Part shown: one piece after another, positions 27,584 to 37,165 of the stretch
Numbering within the stretch: position 1 is the stretch's first letter
How the letters are laid out: each line of letters opens with the position of its first letter
From: Thermococcus aggregans
GTDB lineage: Archaea > Methanobacteriota_B > Thermococci > Thermococcales > Thermococcaceae
Assembly (NCBI RefSeq): GCF_024022995.1
Contig: NZ_CP099582.1
Location: forward strand, 1,539,054 to 1,603,053
Direction: 5' to 3'
DNA: 64,000 nt
Position numbers and translations under genes: made by a program
Notes under the pieces: generated by a model
The model's database searches: none
Seen by the model: the letters and a program-made list of their open reading frames with translations, nothing else
What the model was told of the DNA's origin: nothing

Positions 27584-28099
27584 TCACCTTACGTACTTGA
27601 TCTTACCCTCTTTAAGCTCAACGTAACGTGCCATTACAAAAAGCAGGTCGCTCAGGCGATTGAGATATTTTAGAGCATCTTCGGCAATGCCGTATTCCAG
27701 AACCACCTTAGAAACCTTTCTTTCTGCCCTTCTTGTCACTGCTCGGCATACGTCAAACTTTGCACTCGCCAGTGTCGAGCCTGGGATAACAAAGCCCTCA
27801 AGCTTAATGTCCTCTTCAAACTTTTTGATAAGCTCCTCCAAGTGGGATATCTCCTTTTCTCCAACCTTTTTGTATTCCCCTTTACTCGCAATTTCAGCCA
27901 TAATGGAATAAAGCTCAACCTGGATTTTTTCCAGAATTTCCCTAAGTTCCCCATCAACGTAATGCTTCGCTTCGCCTAAGAATGAACCCAGTTCATCTAT
28001 CGCGCCGTTTGCTTCGATTATTGGAGAAAATTTTGCTATTCTCTCTCCAGTGAATATTCCCGTTGTTCCTTTGTCTCCAGTTTTAGTTGTTATTGGCAT
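27584..28099 (-). CDS. PduO-type ATP:cob(I)alamin adenosyltransferase
   Basis: This 171-residue enzyme transfers the adenosyl group of ATP to cob(I)alamin to make coenzyme B12. The N-terminal TKTGDKGTTGIFTGERI is the family's ATP-binding segment. The helical bundle includes EANGAIDELGSFLG, FVIPGSTLASAKFDVCRAVTRRAERKV and YLNRLSDLLFVMARY, which supply the conserved arginines and Asn-Arg-Leu-Ser-Asp motif. GGTGG precedes the ATG. Cells with B12-dependent enzymes such as class II ribonucleotide reductase use it; those are not seen in this window. Confidence 0.93.
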   Translation of the reverse strand: MPITTKTGDKGTTGIFTGERIAKFSPIIEANGAIDELGSFLGEAKHYVDGELREILEKIQVELYSIMAEIASKGEYKKVGEKEISHLEELIKKFEEDIKLEGFVIPGSTLASAKFDVCRAVTRRAERKVSKVVLEYGIAEDALKYLNRLSDLLFVMARYVELKEGKIKYVR

Positions 28100-28231
28100 A
28101 ATACCACCCGGGTAAATTATGCCAGTTTTGATTTAAGCATTGCTACGCTACTACTTGGACGTCATGGTATTGTGGTGAGCATGAAAGAAAAGTTAATAAC
28201 ATTGAAACTCGTCTTTTATTAAGGTGATCCC

Positions 28232-30355
28232 ATGAATAAGAAAGCACTTCTCCTGATAGCTATTTTGTTTTTGAGCATGCTTCCAGCAACAGCTGCCGGC
28301 TCTGTTCCCTACCTCTCTATACACGATATCCAGTATACTACAGACCCAAGTGGAGACTCCCCGTATAAAGGAAAAACTGTGATTACGAGAGGAGTTGTTA
28401 CAGCCGTTTATGGAACTAAGGGTTTCTTCATACAGGATGGCACTGGTCCTTGGAGTGGCGTCTACGTGTATCTTGCCGATTATTCAATGCCCGCTAACTT
28501 AACTATCGGAAGCTACGTCGAAGTTAAGGGTTATGTGAAGGAATTCTATGGACTCACCGAACTCTCCGTAGATAAGGACTATGGCAATTATGTGAGTGTA
28601 ATTGGGACAGCCCCACTTCCCGATCCCGTGACTCTCCCAACAGGCAATGTCTCCCAAGAGCAATGGGAAGGTGTTCTGGTTAAGGTGGAAAACATAATAG
28701 TGACCGATGAGAACTTGGGTTATGGTGAGTGGGAAGTAGATGATGGCAGTGGCCCCTTGAGGGTGGATGATCTCATTTACAGATACTACCCTTCTAGAGG
28801 ACAGAAGCTAGAATATGTCGTCGGAGTGGTTTACTATTCCTTTGGCAATTTTAAGCTTGAACCTAGAAGTGCGGATGATATAAAGGAGTACATTCCCTCA
28901 GTGAGAATAACAAGCCTCACAGTGCCAGATGTGGCCTATAGAGGCACTCCAGTCTCAATTGAAATGTACATCAAAAACGAAGGAGTCTTTGCCGAAAATA
29001 TAACGGTGCTCCTTTCGATAGAGGATGTAGTTGTTCTAAACAAAACGTTGGAAATCAAAGCGGGAGAAGCTAAGACAGTTCAATACCAATGGACGCCACA
29101 AGCTCTTGGAAGCTATGAGATTAAGGCAGAAATTCTGGGCTATGACACAAAATATTCGGTAGTAGATGTGGTTGAGCATCCGAGAATAGTAACCAACTAC
29201 CTCTTAAAGTTCTATGATTTTAGGTACACATGGGACTTAAAGCCAGCCTTTGAGAAACAATATAACCAATATTCAAGCATCCTTTCAGAATTACAAGGAT
29301 ATGGAGTTGGTTTTGGATCAATTGAGGACAAAATAATGGAGATAAATGAGAATGTTAAGCTAATTGAAGAGTACTATTCGAAGTATCTTGAACTAAAGCC
29401 GAGGTATTTAACTCAGTATCCAGTAGTACCTCTGAGATATCTCAGGAGGGCATATTTCCTTACAAGAGAAACTGAAGAAAAGATAAAGGAGATACTGCCT
29501 GTATTAAATGCTACATTGCAAGAGGTGAGAGAGTTAATTGCTCAACAGGCAAACCAAACTACCACACTAGGAAATCAAACAGTTCCGGGCCCAAGTAATA
29601 CCACCCAGCCATCAAACCAAACCATGAATCAGACCCAAATAGAGGTTAAAGTAGTTAGAGTGCTTGTTGATGCAAGTCATGAGCAATATTACAATGACAA
29701 GAGACTCACGGGGTTGATAAACAGGATAAAAGAAGAGCTTGGATGGTTAGTAGATGTAAACTATCAAAAACCACTGACAAGTGAAATACTGTCCAAGTAC
29801 GACATATTAATCATGACAAACCCAGAGGCAGATATAACCGAAGAAGAAGCGCAAACGATCAAAAACTGGGTCAGAGAAGGAGGAGGATTGCTTATAACAG
29901 GTGACTGGTATAGATACGTCTACTACAAGAGTCTCAACAGGGTCACAGAGGAATTTGGGATTAAATTCAATAATGACGAACTCATGGATGAAGAACGCAA
30001 TACTGGAAGGCCGTATTATCCAGTAGTTGGTGAATTCAACTTTGGACATCCAGTCACAAAGTTCCTTAACGAAACTTCGCAGCTCTACTACAACGGAGAC
30101 ACTCTAGATGTGAGCCGGAATGCAGTATGGGTTATTAGGGGCTACTCAAGTGCTTACGCCGTTGATAACAGTGGAAAGGTAGTAAAAGAGAAAGGCTCAA
30201 AACCAATAGTGGCAGCAGCCGTTGAAGTGGGTAGTGGAAGGATAGTAGCTTACGGATCCAGCAGAGCTTTAAGTGACGAGTATTACGGAAGATACATAAC
30301 TACCAACTGGCCTTTCATTAAAGGAGTTCTTCTGTGGCTGGCTGGAGAAATTTGA
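28232..30355 (+). CDS. secreted multidomain protein: OB-fold, CARDB-like, GIFT/ThuA-like
   Basis: This is a protein of 707 residues that I cannot assign to a characterised family. A signal peptide ends near residue 22 (PATAAGS). Residues 25-220 contain an OB-fold-like unit (KTVITRGVVTAVYGTKGFFIQDGTG, YVEVKGYVKEFYG) of the type seen in secreted nucleases and DNA-binding modules. Residues 225-315 resemble a CARDB/invasin-like beta domain. A helical stretch and an Asn/Thr-rich linker follow. Residues 470-707 resemble a glutamine-amidotransferase-like (GIFT/ThuA) fold: VLVDASHEQYY, DILIMTNPEADI, IKNWVREGGGLLITGD and AYGSSRALSDEYY. No C-terminal anchor is seen. A role in binding polymers outside the cell is plausible but unproven. 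Confidence 0.65.
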   Translation: MNKKALLLIAILFLSMLPATAAGSVPYLSIHDIQYTTDPSGDSPYKGKTVITRGVVTAVYGTKGFFIQDGTGPWSGVYVYLADYSMPANLTIGSYVEVKGYVKEFYGLTELSVDKDYGNYVSVIGTAPLPDPVTLPTGNVSQEQWEGVLVKVENIIVTDENLGYGEWEVDDGSGPLRVDDLIYRYYPSRGQKLEYVVGVVYYSFGNFKLEPRSADDIKEYIPSVRITSLTVPDVAYRGTPVSIEMYIKNEGVFAENITVLLSIEDVVVLNKTLEIKAGEAKTVQYQWTPQALGSYEIKAEILGYDTKYSVVDVVEHPRIVTNYLLKFYDFRYTWDLKPAFEKQYNQYSSILSELQGYGVGFGSIEDKIMEINENVKLIEEYYSKYLELKPRYLTQYPVVPLRYLRRAYFLTRETEEKIKEILPVLNATLQEVRELIAQQANQTTTLGNQTVPGPSNTTQPSNQTMNQTQIEVKVVRVLVDASHEQYYNDKRLTGLINRIKEELGWLVDVNYQKPLTSEILSKYDILIMTNPEADITEEEAQTIKNWVREGGGLLITGDWYRYVYYKSLNRVTEEFGIKFNNDELMDEERNTGRPYYPVVGEFNFGHPVTKFLNETSQLYYNGDTLDVSRNAVWVIRGYSSAYAVDNSGKVVKEKGSKPIVAAAVEVGSGRIVAYGSSRALSDEYYGRYITTNWPFIKGVLLWLAGEI

Positions 30356-30374
30356 TTTCTTTTCCTCCTTTTTA
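30356..30374 (+). terminator. oligo-T terminator after the secreted multidomain gene
   Basis: The stop is followed by pyrimidine-rich TTCTTTTCCTCCTTTTT, a typical archaeal T-tract terminator. Confidence 0.4.
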
Positions 30375-30466
30375 TGCATTTCTGTTAGTTCCAATTGTTT
30401 TCGCTTCAACCTAGGGTGAGGTACATGTTTTTGTTTTTGAGCAGTTGAAGGGATTTTGATTTATCC

Positions 30467-30619
30467 TCATGTAGTCAACTTTTTGACTGTTTCCTCTGCA
30501 ATCCTCCGGCTCTCCGGGTTGAGTTTTAAGTATTCCTTTTCGTCTCCAGTTTCTATTACGTAAACTGCCACTTCAAATGGCTCTAATATCTGTCTTAATT
30601 CCTCAACGGACTTCTTCAA
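30467..30619 (-). pseudogene. small open frame or gene remnant in a 400-base gap
   Basis: The gap from 30356 to 30752 holds no intact gene. On the minus strand a TTG at 30619 with AAGGAG upstream opens a 50-codon frame containing EELRQILEPFEVAVYVIET and ending VKKLTT. The same frame continues upstream across two stop codons (TAA, TGA) into coding-like sequence FVLPNNPRIVGMWNPWGEG, which again ends upstream at a TAA. This pattern looks like the worn 3' end of a longer gene rather than a new small gene. I do not recognise the family. It lies beside the GC-rich MFS gene. Confidence 0.35.
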
Positions 30620-30752
30620 GGATCAAGCTCCTTCTTAGCCTTCTCCCCAGGGGTTCCACATTCCAACGATCCGGGGATTATTAGGAAGGACAAACTGCAA
30701 GTGTGGGCTTTAAAGAAGCGTCCAACTCGTTTCGGCAGACAGACCAAAAGAT

Positions 30753-31904
30753 CTAGTCATGCTTCCTGTCAGCAATCGAGAACAAAAAGCCCACTCCAAG
30801 GAAGAACAAGGCCGCAGCAACTAACCCACGCATTATGCCGACCAAGTCAAAGAGGTGCCCCAGGAGGGTGTTTAGGACGCCGTTGGTCACCGCCGCGATA
30901 AGTGAGTAGAGAGACCCAAGCGTTGCCCTCTTTTCATCGGGAACGGTGGCCTGAAACCTCCCCTGCCACTCCTTGAATGCTTGGGCAAAGGTGAAAGTGC
31001 CCAGAGTCAGCGCAACAAAACCGAACCACTCGTTAAGCCCCGCAAGGAGAAGAACGAAGGAGAGTATTATCCAGGCATAGCGGTAAAGAACTTCCCTGTA
31101 CCTTCCAGCATCGAAGAACCACGAGGCGCTGTTGATGGCCGTGTGGAGTGCGGAAATTGCGGAGACCGCCATAACTGACGCAAGGAAACCGTAGAAGTAG
31201 AGCTGCATAAAGGCTGTGAATGCCGTAACAGGAAGGCCGATAACATTGGCGTACAGTAGAAGCCGCATGACCTCGGGAGATTTTCTTATGAATTTCAGGC
31301 TTTCCCAGAGGTGGAGGCCATAGGAAAGCCCGCTCTTTGCCGTATCCCCTGGGATCGTGGCGAGGACGAGGAATGACGCCACGATGAAGGGCACCGTCAG
31401 GAGTATCGTCGCCCGCATGCCGAGGAAGCCAGCGAGGAATCCACCTGCAATCGTCCCGGCGAATCCGCCCAGCATCTCGAAAGACCTGAGCCGGCCATAG
31501 ACCTTTGGATATTCACCCGCTCTGCCGCTCCTGCTGAGAAGCTCGTAAACCCAGCCTGTCTCCGCTCCGGTCAGGAACGCGAGTGAAAGAGCGCCAAAGA
31601 GCGTTGCGAGGAGAACCTCTGGAAAGGAATGCGCGAGGTACAGGACAAGCACGTTAGGTATTGTGAGTGCCTTCGAAATAAGGACGCTTGCCTTCTTTGA
31701 GACCTTGTCGGCAACGACTCCCGTAGGGACTTCAAGCAGGGCAACGAGGATAAGAGACAGACCTATTAACAGCCCGATCTGGGCCTTAGAAAGGCCGAGG
31801 CTCTGGAGGTAAATCTGGTAGAACCCGGAATAAAACGCTATGTGGAGAAGACTCGAAATGTAGAAGCGGTTAACGTAGTCCATGGTTCCGTCCCTAGATT
31901 TCAT
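30753..31904 (-). CDS. MFS transporter, GC-rich relative to neighbours
   Basis: This is a 383-residue major facilitator superfamily protein with about twelve hydrophobic helices. The signature between helices 2 and 3 is seen as EVPTGVVADKVSKKASVL, and typical motifs in the second half include FDLVGIMRGLVAA. The substrate (often drugs or sugars) is unknown. Base composition is visibly higher in G and C than in the flanking genes (for example the stretch around 31400-31500), suggesting acquisition from a GC-richer relative. A TATA-like box ACATATAA, on the minus strand near 31935-31928, about 25 bases before ATG 31904, suggests a leaderless transcript; ATG 31883 is an alternative start. Confidence 0.82.
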   Translation of the reverse strand: MKSRDGTMDYVNRFYISSLLHIAFYSGFYQIYLQSLGLSKAQIGLLIGLSLILVALLEVPTGVVADKVSKKASVLISKALTIPNVLVLYLAHSFPEVLLATLFGALSLAFLTGAETGWVYELLSRSGRAGEYPKVYGRLRSFEMLGGFAGTIAGGFLAGFLGMRATILLTVPFIVASFLVLATIPGDTAKSGLSYGLHLWESLKFIRKSPEVMRLLLYANVIGLPVTAFTAFMQLYFYGFLASVMAVSAISALHTAINSASWFFDAGRYREVLYRYAWIILSFVLLLAGLNEWFGFVALTLGTFTFAQAFKEWQGRFQATVPDEKRATLGSLYSLIAAVTNGVLNTLLGHLFDLVGIMRGLVAAALFFLGVGFLFSIADRKHD

Positions 31905-32059
31905 AATTTACAGTTTGTTATGGGCCTTATATGTTTTTTTGCCTCTAGGAGTGTATGGTCCGTTAATCTCACATGAGAACCGTTTAGATGCATATCTTAA
32001 CGAAAAGACTTTTATACTTCCGGGCGCACTATTTTATGCAGTAAACCGAGGTGATGTGC

Positions 32060-33478
32060 ATGCATGAGCTTGTTGAATTTGCCGTTGAAAAAGCCCAAGA
32101 ACTGGGTGCTAGTTATGCAGAGGCAAGGTTCGAGGAAAAGAACGGGACTGAAATAGTTATGAAAAACGGCAATCCAGAGGGGCTTGGAATAATAGCCGAT
32201 AGGGGCATTGGTGTTAGAGTTCTTGTAAACGGTGGGATGGGCTTTGCCTCAACGAATGTTCTGACAAAGGAAAGCATAAGCGAAGCCGTTAAAAAAGCCG
32301 TAAAGCTTGCAAAAGCGGCTGCAAAGTTGAGAAAAAAGCCGGTACAGTTCAGTGAGGAGGATTTCCACCAAGTTTTCTACGAGGTAAAAATGAAAAAAGA
32401 CTTTAGGGATATCAGTGCTGAAGAAAAAATGGAATATCTTAAGCTCATTGAGGAGACGGTTAAAGATAGCGGAGTTAACACTCCAATGCGCTTCTTAAGG
32501 TACGGCGACTTTATGTGGCACAAAATCTTCATGAACAACGAGGGAGCACTTGTCGAGAGCCTTATTCCAAGGGTTTCTGTAACATACAACCTCGTCGTTT
32601 TTGAAGAAGGCCAGATGGAGCAGGCTCCCTTCGTCCAGAGGGCATTTTCTGGTGGGCTTGAGCTCATCGAGAAAGACAAGCCATGGGAGTGGGCTCTTAA
32701 GGATGTCAAAGCCCTCCAGAGGCTCATAAAGGAGGGACAAAAGCCGCCAGAAGGAAAGGTTGACGTTGTCATAAGCCCCGAAGTAGCTGGAATAGCCGTT
32801 CATGAGAGCGTTGGGCATCCATACGAGCTCGATAGAATAATGGGAAGAGAGGCGGCTCAAGCCGGAGAGAGCTTCGTCAAACCAGACATGCTCGGCGAGA
32901 GAATTGGAAGCGAAGTCGTTACAGTTATAGAAGACCCAACAATTCCGAACAGCTGGGGCTTCTACCTCTACGATGATGAAGGCGTTAAGGCAAGGCCGAG
33001 ATACCTCATCAGAGAAGGGATAATAAACGAGTTCCTCATGAACAGAGAGTATGCCGCTTATCTTGGGATGAAATCAAACGCAGCAGCTCGTGCCTTAAAC
33101 TACAACCGCGAGCCAATAGTTAGAATGGCAAACACCTACTTAGCTCCGGGAGATTATTCCTTCGAAGAACTCATTGAAGACGTTAAGCTGGGTGTTTACA
33201 TGGTGAGCTTTAACGAGTGGAACATTGATGACAGAAGATTCCAACAGAGGTACATAGGAAGAGAGGCATACCTCATTGAGAACGGTGAGATAAAGCACCC
33301 CGTGAGAAGACCAATTCTTGAGATAACCACCAAAGGTCTCTGGAGCAGTGTCGATGCCGTAGGAAAGGAAGTGGAATTCTACCCAGGCACATGTGGAAAG
33401 GGCGAACCTGGACAGGGAGTCCCGGTTTGGATGGGAGGAGCACATGCAAGGCTTAGGGATGTCGTCTTGAGGAGGTGA
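32060..33478 (+). CDS. tldD: TldD family metalloprotease subunit
   Basis: This is a protein of 472 residues of the TldD/PmbA family, of which TldD is the metal-bearing subunit. The variant zinc motif HESVGH (in GIAVHESVGHPYELDR) supplies the ligands, and the C-terminal CGKGEPGQGVPVWMGG is typical. The partner gene pmbA follows with overlap of its ribosome site. In bacteria the pair cleaves unfolded or modified peptides; archaeal substrates are unknown. The ATG at 32060 follows GAGGTGA, so the upstream GTG/ATG codons are rejected. Confidence 0.9.
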   Translation: MHELVEFAVEKAQELGASYAEARFEEKNGTEIVMKNGNPEGLGIIADRGIGVRVLVNGGMGFASTNVLTKESISEAVKKAVKLAKAAAKLRKKPVQFSEEDFHQVFYEVKMKKDFRDISAEEKMEYLKLIEETVKDSGVNTPMRFLRYGDFMWHKIFMNNEGALVESLIPRVSVTYNLVVFEEGQMEQAPFVQRAFSGGLELIEKDKPWEWALKDVKALQRLIKEGQKPPEGKVDVVISPEVAGIAVHESVGHPYELDRIMGREAAQAGESFVKPDMLGERIGSEVVTVIEDPTIPNSWGFYLYDDEGVKARPRYLIREGIINEFLMNREYAAYLGMKSNAAARALNYNREPIVRMANTYLAPGDYSFEELIEDVKLGVYMVSFNEWNIDDRRFQQRYIGREAYLIENGEIKHPVRRPILEITTKGLWSSVDAVGKEVEFYPGTCGKGEPGQGVPVWMGGAHARLRDVVLRR

Positions 33479-33483
33479 GAAAA

Positions 33484-34809
33484 ATGTTCGACGTTAATGA
33501 ATTCATCCTTAAAAAGGCAAAGGAACTCGGATTTGGCGATGTTGTGGTTTTGGCACACGAACAAAACAGAAGGCAGGTGAGATTTGCCAACAACGAGATA
33601 ACGATTGCAAAGAACTGGCACGAACAGAAAGTTGATATCTTTGTTGAATACCAAAAAAGGCTCGGCACTACTACGCTTACCTCTCTTGACAAAGATACCA
33701 TTGAGAATGCCCTCAAAGCACTGCTGAAGAGCGTTAAAAACTTGGCTCCCAAGGAAGACTACTACGGAATAGCTGAAGGGCCTTTTGAATACAAGGATAT
33801 CCCCGAAACCTTCGACAAAGCCATAGTTGAGCTCGATGAGCCGAATGAATACGTTGAAAGAGCAATAAACGCTGCACTTGAGGAAGGCGCAAAAAGAACT
33901 GCCGGTGTGCTTTACACAGACCACAACAAACTCTACCTAACTACAAGCAACGGCGTTGAGGCTTTTGACGAAGGCACCGGAATAGAGATAAGCATAAGGG
34001 CATTTATAGGCGATGAAGAGAGCGGGCACGGGACAAACTCTGTGAGAATTCTAAAGAAGTTTGACCCAGAAAGTGCAGGAAGGAAAGCTGGAGAAATTGC
34101 AAAGATGGCCGTCAATCCGGTTCAAGGTGAAGCGGGAACCTTTGACGTTATTTTTGATCCCCTAGCATTTGCAAACCTTCTCGGCTACATGAGCTTTATG
34201 GCCTCCGCCTTTTCCGTTGAAGCGGGTTTCAGCTTCTTGGTGGGCAAGCTGGGGCAGAAAGTTGCAAATGAGAACGTGACAATTAAAGACATCGGAAACA
34301 TGCCAAACGCCTACGGCACGAGAAAATTCGACGATGAGGGCGTTCCAACAAAAGAGACGACAATAATTGAGAATGGAGAGCTTAAAACTTACCTCCTCAA
34401 CACGAGCTTTGCAAAGAAATACAAGACCGAGACCACTGCAAACGCTGGTTTGCTAACGCCCAGAGCATGGAACGTCTTCCTTGAGCCAGGCGATTACTCA
34501 AAAGAGGAGCTCTTCAGTGAAGTTAAGCGCGGCATTTACATTACTAACGTGTGGTACACAAGGTTCCAGAGCTACGTTACTGGAGACTTCTCAACAATAC
34601 CAAGAGATGGGGCATTCCTAATTGAGAACGGTGAAATCGTCAAGCCCATAAGGAACATAAGAGTGAGCGACAACTTCCAGCACATACTCGAGAACATTGT
34701 GGCATTAGGAAGAGAGCTCCACCACATCCACTGGTGGGAAGTCTCTACACCTGTGTTTACGCCATATGTCCTCGTGAAAGACGTGGGAATAACAAAGGCC
34801 ACTAAGTGA
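33484..34809 (+). CDS. pmbA: PmbA/TldE family subunit
   Basis: This is a 441-residue partner of TldD. It shares the two-domain fold (N-terminal FDVNEFILKKAKELGFGDVVVL; C-terminal VRGIYITNVWYTRFQSYVTGDFS-like region) but lacks the HExxxH metal motif, as expected for the non-catalytic TldE/PmbA subunit. The ribosome site GGAGGTGA overlaps the tldD stop and the ATG at 33484 is five bases further, so the subunits are made together for a heterodimer. The longer reading from 33475 begins inside that ribosome site. Confidence 0.9.
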   Translation: MFDVNEFILKKAKELGFGDVVVLAHEQNRRQVRFANNEITIAKNWHEQKVDIFVEYQKRLGTTTLTSLDKDTIENALKALLKSVKNLAPKEDYYGIAEGPFEYKDIPETFDKAIVELDEPNEYVERAINAALEEGAKRTAGVLYTDHNKLYLTTSNGVEAFDEGTGIEISIRAFIGDEESGHGTNSVRILKKFDPESAGRKAGEIAKMAVNPVQGEAGTFDVIFDPLAFANLLGYMSFMASAFSVEAGFSFLVGKLGQKVANENVTIKDIGNMPNAYGTRKFDDEGVPTKETTIIENGELKTYLLNTSFAKKYKTETTANAGLLTPRAWNVFLEPGDYSKEELFSEVKRGIYITNVWYTRFQSYVTGDFSTIPRDGAFLIENGEIVKPIRNIRVSDNFQHILENIVALGRELHHIHWWEVSTPVFTPYVLVKDVGITKATK

Positions 34810-34820
34810 CTTCTCTCTTT
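34810..34820 (+). terminator. short gap with T-rich ends between convergent genes
   Basis: The bases after the pmbA stop (TTCTCTCTTT and onward into TTTAAATTATTTTC) are pyrimidine-rich and may end transcription of pmbA just inside the convergent membrane-protein gene. Confidence 0.3.
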
Positions 34821-35288
34821 TTAAATTATTTTCACCAAGCCCAGACTTGGAATTAGGGTTATCAAAATGCTCAAAAGTCCTCCAACAACTAAAGCAGGGA
34901 TCGTCTTTCTTTTCTCTATTCCAAAGATATAGGCTGCTAAGCTTCCTGTCCATATACCGGTTCCGGGGAGAGGCATTGCAACAAACACCACAAGCCCCAG
35001 AAATCCCCACTTTTCTACGTATGGGTGGGCTTTCTTTCTAACTCTTTCAACGTATTTCAAATAGAGCCGGGCAAACTTTCCCAGAAATGTGTTTTCAAGT
35101 TTGAACATTGCCCAGTCTATCAGGGGTAAGAGGAGAGGCAAAGTCAGGGAAAGAAGCAGTACTCCAATAGATGCCACGATTAAAGTGCTTGAGATTGGGT
35201 AACCTCTCCCAATACCATAAACTATCGCATATCTCCCCTCAAAGGTTGGAAGGAGTGAGAGTAAAAATACTTCAAGCATTCCATTCAT
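34821..35288 (-). CDS. small multidrug-export-like membrane protein (PF06695 type)
   Basis: This is a protein of 155 residues with four or five hydrophobic segments. The sequence LPTFEGRYAIVYGIGRGYP near the N-terminus and the later VFVAMPLPGTGIWTGSLAAYIFGI are characteristic of the 'small multi-drug export' family, whose true function is unproven. The ATG at 35288 is preferred over the GTG at 35297; a weak GGTG lies just upstream. It converges on pmbA and is followed by no other gene on its strand. Confidence 0.75.
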   Translation of the reverse strand: MNGMLEVFLLSLLPTFEGRYAIVYGIGRGYPISSTLIVASIGVLLLSLTLPLLLPLIDWAMFKLENTFLGKFARLYLKYVERVRKKAHPYVEKWGFLGLVVFVAMPLPGTGIWTGSLAAYIFGIEKRKTIPALVVGGLLSILITLIPSLGLVKII

Positions 35289-35329
35289 TCTAGGCACCAG
35301 AAAAGAGAAAATGAAGAAGGGTTAAAAAC

Positions 35330-36580
35330 TTATCTCAAACCTGCCTTTTCGTTGACTTTTTTCCATCTCAGCCCATATAAGAAAGGCAACCTGCCAGGGA
35401 CAATTAACTTTTCCCATTTCTCCACGAACTCTTTTTCTGATTCAAAAGCCCACTTTACTAACTCTCCCTTATTTTGCGATCTTCTAGCTCTCTCTATTAT
35501 CTCCCTTTGGAGTTCATCTCTTTGTCTTGAGAATTCTCTTATGTATTTCCTATAGTTTGTCTGGAAAACCCTATGGAACCTCTCCATGCGCCACCAGTAA
35601 CTCTTTGGATTGTATTTGTTTATGGGCCTTTCTTCCAACTTGAGAGGAGTTTCAAAAAATATCGGCTTAAAGATGCTCAAACATGGGAGTGAAGTTCCAG
35701 TAAACCAGTGCATGGCCTTTCCAAGCTCAGATACTTGAGAAGATGCCGTTTGCGAAGGTCTTGTTAATCCGCCGTAGTGCATACATATGTCTTTCATGGA
35801 GCCTTTTTCTGGAGAGTAGGGTTCAAAACTGTGGGATCTTAAGATTTCCATCATGTATTCAAGCGTTATCTCTCCCTCCTTCTCCTTAAGCCTCCTGTAG
35901 GTAAACGTTCTCCTTTCTCTTCCGTGGGCAAAATGGGTATAAAACCGATCAGAAAAATACCTTGCAAAGCTGAAATCTGATTTTTTAGCTAGCTTCTCAA
36001 CGCTATCTGAGGCTAAATCCCAATCGTCTTCAATAGTTAGGGCATTTGAAATGGAATACACGCTCTTAACTTTCTTTGCAACCCAGTGTTTACCCGCTGT
36101 TTCTAAAACCCAAGCCTCTTTTGGATCTGCGATTATAAACGAGTTGCTGTAGAGCATCTTATGCTCATAACTCCCATTTCCTCCTTGACCGTAGCTCTCG
36201 ATTATGTTAATTATGAACTCCATGGCTTCCTTTGCACTCTTTGTCCTTTCCAAGGCAAGTCTTATCATGTCCATTCCAAGGATGCCTTTCTCCGGGATTT
36301 TTTCTTTAGTGAAAACCGCTGTGTTTCCAATGGCAAGGTTAAATTCGTTAACGCCCATCTCAGCTCCCCAGATCCACCAGGGGCGCGAGAGAATTACTGC
36401 ATAGGTCTCCCTAACTTGAGGGAACTCAACATACGTTAATTCAACACTATTCTCTTCATGTTTTTGTCTTGGAATGACCTCAAGAATCTGAGCCTCATTT
36501 GGATCTCTGTCGCTGTTCTTAGCGAAAATCATCGTCTTATCCTTAGTTGCTTTGGGAGTTGCAACGAGAATGTCACACAT
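35330..36580 (-). CDS. C69 family peptidase (Ntn hydrolase, secernin/dipeptidase-like)
   Basis: This is a 416-residue N-terminal nucleophile hydrolase. The start at 36580 puts the nucleophile cysteine at position 2 (MCDILVATPKATKD), exposed after methionine removal; the longer reading MPGMC would block this. Family motifs follow: FAKNSDRDPNEAQ, WIWGAEMGVNEFNLAIGNTAVF and SYGQGGNG. AGGTG lies upstream. Members hydrolyse dipeptides or act as secernins; the intracellular location (no signal peptide) fits peptide turnover. It stands alone, and ndk lies upstream on the same strand. Confidence 0.87.
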   Translation of the reverse strand: MCDILVATPKATKDKTMIFAKNSDRDPNEAQILEVIPRQKHEENSVELTYVEFPQVRETYAVILSRPWWIWGAEMGVNEFNLAIGNTAVFTKEKIPEKGILGMDMIRLALERTKSAKEAMEFIINIIESYGQGGNGSYEHKMLYSNSFIIADPKEAWVLETAGKHWVAKKVKSVYSISNALTIEDDWDLASDSVEKLAKKSDFSFARYFSDRFYTHFAHGRERRTFTYRRLKEKEGEITLEYMMEILRSHSFEPYSPEKGSMKDICMHYGGLTRPSQTASSQVSELGKAMHWFTGTSLPCLSIFKPIFFETPLKLEERPINKYNPKSYWWRMERFHRVFQTNYRKYIREFSRQRDELQREIIERARRSQNKGELVKWAFESEKEFVEKWEKLIVPGRLPFLYGLRWKKVNEKAGLR

Positions 36581-36643
36581 GCCGGGCACCTAAAAAAGAA
36601 TTGGAACCCAAAGTTTTTAATAATTTAGAAAAGAGAAATCGCT

Positions 36644-37165
36644 TCAAGGCTTCAAGCAGTTTGTGGAGTCGAGGTATTCCCCTTTCTCTTTGTCCCAGTG
36701 GGAGTGGTAGAACCACTCGGCTGCCTTGCAGTACTCGAAGAGCTCATCTTCTTTGAAGTATAGAGCTATCTCTCTCTTTGCGGTCTCTTCGCTGTCAGAG
36801 GCATGGATAACATTGTAGATAGCGTCTCCAACATCCAGTCCGTAGTCCCCTCTTATAGTTCCGGGCTCGGCATCCTTGGGGTCAGTTGCACCGCACATTT
36901 TTCTAACGACACTTATCGCATATCTCCCTTCGAGAACCATCACGACGCTTGGGGCTTTTGTGATGTAGTCTATCAGAGGCTCAAAGAAGGGTTTTCCCTT
37001 GTGTTCCTCATAGTGCTTCTCAGCTAACTCTCTGTCAATGTGAATCATTTTCATTCCGATTATTTTAAGGCCTTTCTTTTCGAATCTGCTTATAATTTCA
37101 CCTATAAGACCTCTAACAACGGCGTCGGGCTTTATAATTACCAAAGTTCTCTCTACCTTGTTCAT
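36644..37165 (-). CDS. ndk: nucleoside diphosphate kinase
   Basis: This enzyme exchanges gamma-phosphates between nucleoside di- and triphosphates. The protein has 173 residues. [15 protein letters not shown], the [22 protein letters not shown] core and the active-site histidine in [21 protein letters not shown] are present. The C-terminal tail ([23 protein letters not shown]) is longer than in bacterial enzymes but matches Thermococcales as far as I recall. The ATG at 37165 follows GGTGTTG closely; the upstream reading is not supported. Confidence 0.94.
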   Translation of the reverse strand: MNKVERTLVIIKPDAVVRGLIGEIISRFEKKGLKIIGMKMIHIDRELAEKHYEEHKGKPFFEPLIDYITKAPSVVMVLEGRYAISVVRKMCGATDPKDAEPGTIRGDYGLDVGDAIYNVIHASDSEETAKREIALYFKEDELFEYCKAAEWFYHSHWDKEKGEYLDSTNCLKP

